Assembly (NCBI GenBank): GCA_900548125.1
Contig: URJN01000084.1
Coordinates: forward strand, 1-8,513
Length of the DNA stretch: 8,513 nucleotides
Source: an uncultured Eubacteriales bacterium
GTDB lineage: Bacteria > Bacillota > Clostridia > Christensenellales > Aristaeellaceae
Direction: 5' to 3'
The notes under the pieces were generated by a model. The model had not been told where the DNA came from, did no database searches, and saw only the letters and a list, made by a program, of their open reading frames with translations. Every line of letters begins with the position of its first letter. Within the stretch, counting starts at the first letter, position 1. The translations under genes were made by a program, and so were the position numbers. Positions 6,015 through 8,513 of the stretch are shown piece by piece.

Positions 6015-6218
6015 TTCCGTTTTTTATGCTTCGCATAGGGAACGATGGGGTTGCCAACCCATGCCCCGTTTGGGGATTACGTCCGGGAAACTCGCATAGG
6101 GGCGCTGTCCTCTGCCTGCGGCAGACGCGCCCGCTTCGCAAACGCGCAGGCACTCCTTGCGATTCCCGATTTCCATCACGCTGAATCCCGCACAGCGGGC
6201 GCGTGATTTCAATCCTCC

Positions 6219-6246
6219 AAACCCCGTCTCCGCTTTGCGGCGGTTT
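6219..6246 (-). terminator. Possible weak terminator behind the ATP-grasp gene
   Basis: An inner stem CCGC/GCGG with a 3-nt loop (6230-6240) lies within outer arms AAACC/GGTTT (6219-6223 and 6242-6246), with an unequal internal loop. It starts about 30 bp beyond the minus-strand ATP-grasp stop. The minus-strand tail is only TTTGG, so the call is tentative; the plus-strand tail TTTTAA is slightly better. Confidence 0.3.
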
Positions 6247-6275
6247 TAAGGAAGGGTTTAAAACAAATTCCGGTT

Positions 6276-7445
6276 TTATTGAGCCTTTTCTTCTTCCGTG
6301 CGCAGGTTTGCCAGATACATCATATCCGCCATGGCATCGGAGAGGGCTTTCGGAAGACGCTGAACCATCTTAATACGGTCACCATATTTTGCCATGATTG
6401 CAGCGTGGTTCATCACGAAGTTTTTACCGTCGCGGCGTCCGCAGAAGCAGCAATAGAAATGCTCGCGTCCCTCGCTGCTCAGCGTGCTGCGGTCATAAGC
6501 GACCATATCTGCCCAAATCTTATAAACGTCGGTCGAGTTAGCGAAGTTGAACATATCCGCGCTGAATCCGCCGGACGGACGCATATTAACCTCAAGTCCC
6601 AGAATATCGCCTTTTTTACCCAGAGCGGGCTGGTCTTCATTCAGCACGAAGAATTCCAGATGGACGAAGCGGCTCTTGACGCCGAACGCCACAACCGTGC
6701 GGCGACCGACATCGCGCATGGCATCGGGCAGGTTCTTTTCGATATAATAGCAGGAATTGCCCCGCGTATTGACGATATCCATGATGGAATCCATCGTCAC
6801 GTTGCCGGTTTCAAACAGCGGTTCGCCCTTGGAATTGATAATCGCGTCGTAGGTGTGAACCGTGCCGTTGACATATTCCTCCATGATATAGAGCGTTTCA
6901 TCCTTGGTGGCGAAGAAATAATTCAATTCATCATCGCTTTTGAGCTTATAGGTATGGGACGCGCCCACGCCGTTATCCGGCTTGACGATGACCGGATAGC
7001 CCACCTTGGCGATGAAGTCCTTACAGCCGGTGTAATCGCGCACCAGATGCCAGCGCGCCGTTTTAATACCCGCCTTGGCGTAATACGCCTTCATTGCGGA
7101 TTTAAACTTGACGGGCTGCATATCGGCGGTTTTGAATCCGGTTTCGATATTGAACGCGGTACGCAGGGCGGCGTCGTGCTCCAGCCAATACTCGTTGTTG
7201 CTCTCCAGCCAGTCGATTTTGCCATGCTTATAGGTCAGAAAGGCGACAGCGCGGAAGACCTCGTCGTAGTTTTCCAGAGAGGACACCTTATAATACTCGT
7301 TCAGCGAGCCGCGCAGCTCCGGCGTGAGCTGGTCATACGGGCAGTCGCCGATGCCCAGAACGTTCATGCCGTTCTTTTTCAGTTCGGCGCAGAATTTCCA
7401 GTAATTGGTCGGGAAATTCGGAGAGATGAAGATGAAGTTTTTCAT
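6276..7445 (-). CDS. ATP-grasp domain protein (carboxylate-amine/thiol ligase type)
   Basis: The 389-residue protein has a Rossmann-like pre-ATP-grasp region (about 1-105) and an ATP-grasp fold (about 110-300). Visible signatures are VIVKPDNGVGASHT (Lys155 and the glycine-rich loop), the hinge acidic residues in YIMEEYVNG (Glu189/Glu190), Glu264 in HLEFF, and the metal-binding LEVNMRPSGG with Glu285, Asn287 and Arg289. The family joins a carboxylate, activated as acyl phosphate, to an amine, thiol or similar nucleophile in the cytoplasm. It resembles none of the named housekeeping members closely enough to assign a substrate. The last 80 residues include a Cys cluster YCCFCGRR (331-338). The ATG at 7445 is supported by AAGGAG (7453-7458) 7 nt upstream. 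The esterase gene lies 264 bp upstream on the same strand; co-transcription is possible but a candidate terminator lies between. Confidence 0.88.
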   Translation of the reverse strand: MKNFIFISPNFPTNYWKFCAELKKNGMNVLGIGDCPYDQLTPELRGSLNEYYKVSSLENYDEVFRAVAFLTYKHGKIDWLESNNEYWLEHDAALRTAFNIETGFKTADMQPVKFKSAMKAYYAKAGIKTARWHLVRDYTGCKDFIAKVGYPVIVKPDNGVGASHTYKLKSDDELNYFFATKDETLYIMEEYVNGTVHTYDAIINSKGEPLFETGNVTMDSIMDIVNTRGNSCYYIEKNLPDAMRDVGRRTVVAFGVKSRFVHLEFFVLNEDQPALGKKGDILGLEVNMRPSGGFSADMFNFANSTDVYKIWADMVAYDRSTLSSEGREHFYCCFCGRRDGKNFVMNHAAIMAKYGDRIKMVQRLPKALSDAMADMMYLANLRTEEEKAQ

Positions 7446-7465
7446 GGAGATGCTCCTTTATGGTT

Positions 7466-7483
7466 TCGTACCTGCGGGTACGA
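7466..7483 (-). promoter_or_regulatory. Leader hairpin just upstream of the ATP-grasp ribosome-binding site
   Basis: TCGTACC (7466-7472) and GGTACGA (7477-7483) form a perfect 7-bp stem with a 4-nt loop, ending 7 nt before the AAGGAG site. A longer-range pairing, AAAGGTTTCC (7532-7541) with GGAAAGCCTTT (7485-7495 region) with one bulge, would enclose the sequence before it. Whether it controls translation is inference; no known riboswitch is recognised. Confidence 0.4.
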
Positions 7484-7709
7484 CTAAAGGCTTTCCGAAC
7501 GTTTACGGTGCCGTTTGACGCATCGCCCTTTGGAAACCTTTGGTTTTAACGAGCGCAGGTTTTAGATAATGGGGGCTGTTTTCAGCTGCCGCAAGGCGGC
7601 GACGAAGATGCGGGCGTTTTTTATATGGGAAGTTGAGTAAAACCGCCTGTGCGTGCAAAACTCAGGCGTTCTACAAGCTGCGGCGGAAGTGAAGGCAGGT
7701 TCAGCCTGC
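7484..7709 (-). other. Spacer/leader between esterase and ATP-grasp genes
   Basis: No gene is seen. On the minus strand, in order of transcription, it holds a weak GCAGG/CCTGC stem next to the esterase stop (7695-7709), the terminator candidate at 7639-7668, a TATAAA box (7620-7625) without a clear -35 partner, and two tandem small hairpins, GCCGC/GCGGC (7588-7600) and GCTG/CAGC (7575-7586). A promoter for the ATP-grasp gene probably lies here but none is convincing. Confidence 0.4.
7639..7668 (-). terminator. Candidate terminator behind the esterase gene
   Basis: On the minus strand CGCCTG (7663-7668) pairs with CAGGCG (7644-7649) around a 13-nt loop, followed by GTTTTAC (7637-7643). The stem is short and the U-tract is only four bases, so it is at most a modest terminator. 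Confidence 0.35.
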
Positions 7710-8468
7710 TTAGTGACTGCCCATCAGGAACGGCAGATAGTACGCGACCTGCTTATACCACCAATCCCAGTCGTGAGCGACGTCATACCCCCAGAAGTCT
7801 ACCCAGGCGTGGATGCCCTTTTCGCGCAGAACGCCCTCCAGCCGCGCCGTGCTTTCCTTCAGCACATCCTCCCATGCGCCCTGACCGACGCAGAGGATGA
7901 TTTTGCGCTCGTTGTACATCTGAATGTACGGGTGATCCGACGGCATGCCGGAAAGGTAGTGGTACGGGGAGTTCTGGTATACGAGGTCGTCCATATAGCC
8001 GCCGAAGGAATCAAACGAATCATAGACGCCGGAGAGCGCAAGCACGCTGTCAAACAAATCCGGACGGCGGAAGAAGAGGTTCGCTGCGTGCATGGCGCCC
8101 ATCGAGCAGCCAAACGGCATGATCGGCATCTGGCACCAGTTGCGCTCGCCCGCCAGGTGGTGAATCTGCGGCACGATTTCATCGACGATATAATGGAACC
8201 AACGCTCGTGCTGCTCGATGCGCTGACGGGGATCGCCTTCCTTGTTTGCCCAGGTTTCGTTATCAATGGTGTCGATGGAGAACACCATGATTTCGCCCGC
8301 GTCGATGTACGGACGGAAAACGTCGTCCATATGGAAGTTCTCAAAGTCGAAGAAACGGCCTGCCTGGCAGGGAATAAAGAGAACGGGCTTGCCGCGGTGA
8401 CCGTAAACCTTGAATTCCATATCGCGGTTCAGATTGTACGAGTAATTTTTGAAATAACGAACTTCCAT
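7710..8468 (-). CDS. Cytoplasmic esterase-family alpha/beta hydrolase
   Basis: The 252-residue protein shows the nucleophile elbow GCSMG (residues 120-124, Ser122) and a C-terminal WGYDVAHDWDWW motif whose His232 is the likely catalytic base. The catalytic acid is probably near Glu200/Asp201 in GQGAWED, though this is not certain. These motifs mark the putative-esterase (esterase D-like, PF00756) group, close to small bacterial proteins annotated only as esterase (COG4947-like). There is no signal peptide, so it should work in the cytoplasm on an ester, thioester or similar bond; the substrate is unknown. The ATG at 8468 is backed by AAAGGAG (8477-8483) 8 nt upstream. It precedes the ATP-grasp gene on the same strand, which hints at a shared pathway. 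Upstream sequence is cut by the window edge, so operon membership on that side is unknown. Confidence 0.88.
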   Translation of the reverse strand: MEVRYFKNYSYNLNRDMEFKVYGHRGKPVLFIPCQAGRFFDFENFHMDDVFRPYIDAGEIMVFSIDTIDNETWANKEGDPRQRIEQHERWFHYIVDEIVPQIHHLAGERNWCQMPIMPFGCSMGAMHAANLFFRRPDLFDSVLALSGVYDSFDSFGGYMDDLVYQNSPYHYLSGMPSDHPYIQMYNERKIILCVGQGAWEDVLKESTARLEGVLREKGIHAWVDFWGYDVAHDWDWWYKQVAYYLPFLMGSH

Positions 8469-8513
8469 GAGCGATACTCCTTTGGTCAGTATAAGAGAAA
8501 ATGCGCGTGTGCT

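Larger units (their letters stand above)
5745..6275. other. Gene-free, hairpin-dense spacer between convergent genes
   Basis: This 531-bp stretch has no credible gene. Short minus-strand ORFs (5953-6153 and 6024-6212) have no upstream ribosome-binding site, overlap each other and are built from hairpin arms. Besides the elements listed separately, stems are visible at 6025-6037 (TATGC/GCATA), 6045-6062 (ATGGG/CCCAT), 6064-6075 (CCCC/GGGG), 6100-6132 (GGCGCC-type outer stem GGGCGC/GCGCCC enclosing TCTGCC/GGCAGA) and 6175-6207 (ATCACGC/GCGTGAT enclosing CCCGC/GCGGG). The heptamer GCGAAGC or its complement recurs near 5752, 5832, 6000, 6029 and 6132, often as the hairpin tip. The stretch looks like an accumulation of short intergenic repeats; an RNA gene is less likely but not excluded. 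Confidence 0.6.

Noticed and set aside
5953..6212. Two overlapping minus-strand ORFs of 62-66 codons in the gene-free spacer
   Set aside because: They have no ribosome-binding site, overlap in different frames, have Arg/Gly/Pro-rich unfamiliar sequence and consist of hairpin arms; they look like translated intergenic repeats.
5763..6246. CRISPR array or retron-type non-coding RNA in the hairpin-rich spacer
   Set aside because: There are no evenly spaced direct repeats and no cas or reverse-transcriptase gene in the window; stems differ in sequence and spacing.
6279..7487. Long plus-strand ORF of 402 codons opposite the ATP-grasp gene
   Set aside because: It is the antisense shadow of a gene with clear ATP-grasp motifs; its own translation shows no family signature and is rich in His/Arg/Ile as expected of a complement reading.
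7611..7626. Run of six T after a GC-rich stretch, read as a plus-strand terminator
   Set aside because: No complementary arm for GCGGGCG is found close upstream and no plus-strand gene leads into it.
8488..8493. TATACT box upstream of the esterase gene as a promoter
   Set aside because: Initiation would fall near 8481, inside the ribosome-binding site, and the -35 region is beyond the window edge; it cannot be supported.

Overview
The window (8,513 bp, GC-rich) reads as ordinary bacterial chromosome. Strong AAGGAG and GGGAGGG ribosome-binding sites, a ferredoxin-tailed aldo/keto reductase, a split ThrE-type exporter and a cytidylate-kinase-like/MATE pair together suggest an anaerobic, moderately GC-rich member of the Firmicutes (Clostridia). 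That placement is inference from style and gene content; there is no rRNA or marker gene here. No transposase, phage gene, CRISPR array, tRNA or rRNA was found.

Layout. Positions 74-1308 (minus strand) hold a two-gene operon for the two halves of a threonine/serine-exporter-family permease, joined by a 4-bp start/stop overlap and with its own promoter. Positions 1449-2345 (minus) encode a LysR-family regulator with a rho-independent terminator behind it. It faces, across a 135-bp AT-rich divergent control region with a 19-bp palindrome, a plus-strand operon: a cytidylate-kinase-like P-loop protein (2481-3104) overlapping a 12-helix-type MATE efflux protein (3097-4452). A hairpin and a new extended -10 promoter separate this from a plus-strand aldo/keto reductase with a C-terminal two-[4Fe-4S] ferredoxin-like domain (4579-5694).

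Positions 5695-6275 are a 580-bp gene-free stretch between convergent genes. It is packed with hairpins, including a strong terminator, a GC-rich three-stem element and two inverted copies of a 25-bp element whose closing base pair covaries. Positions 6276-7445 (minus) encode an ATP-grasp ligase-type protein of unknown substrate, preceded by a 264-bp leader/spacer with several hairpins, one directly upstream of its ribosome-binding site. Positions 7710-8468 (minus) encode a cytoplasmic alpha/beta-hydrolase esterase.

How the parts may work together. The LysR protein is positioned to control itself and the kinase-like/MATE operon, and possibly the exporter operon downstream. The ATP-grasp and esterase genes follow each other on one strand and could form a make-and-hydrolyse pair acting on an amide- or ester-linked small molecule. 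This is the least explained part of the window, but its substrate cannot be read from the sequence.
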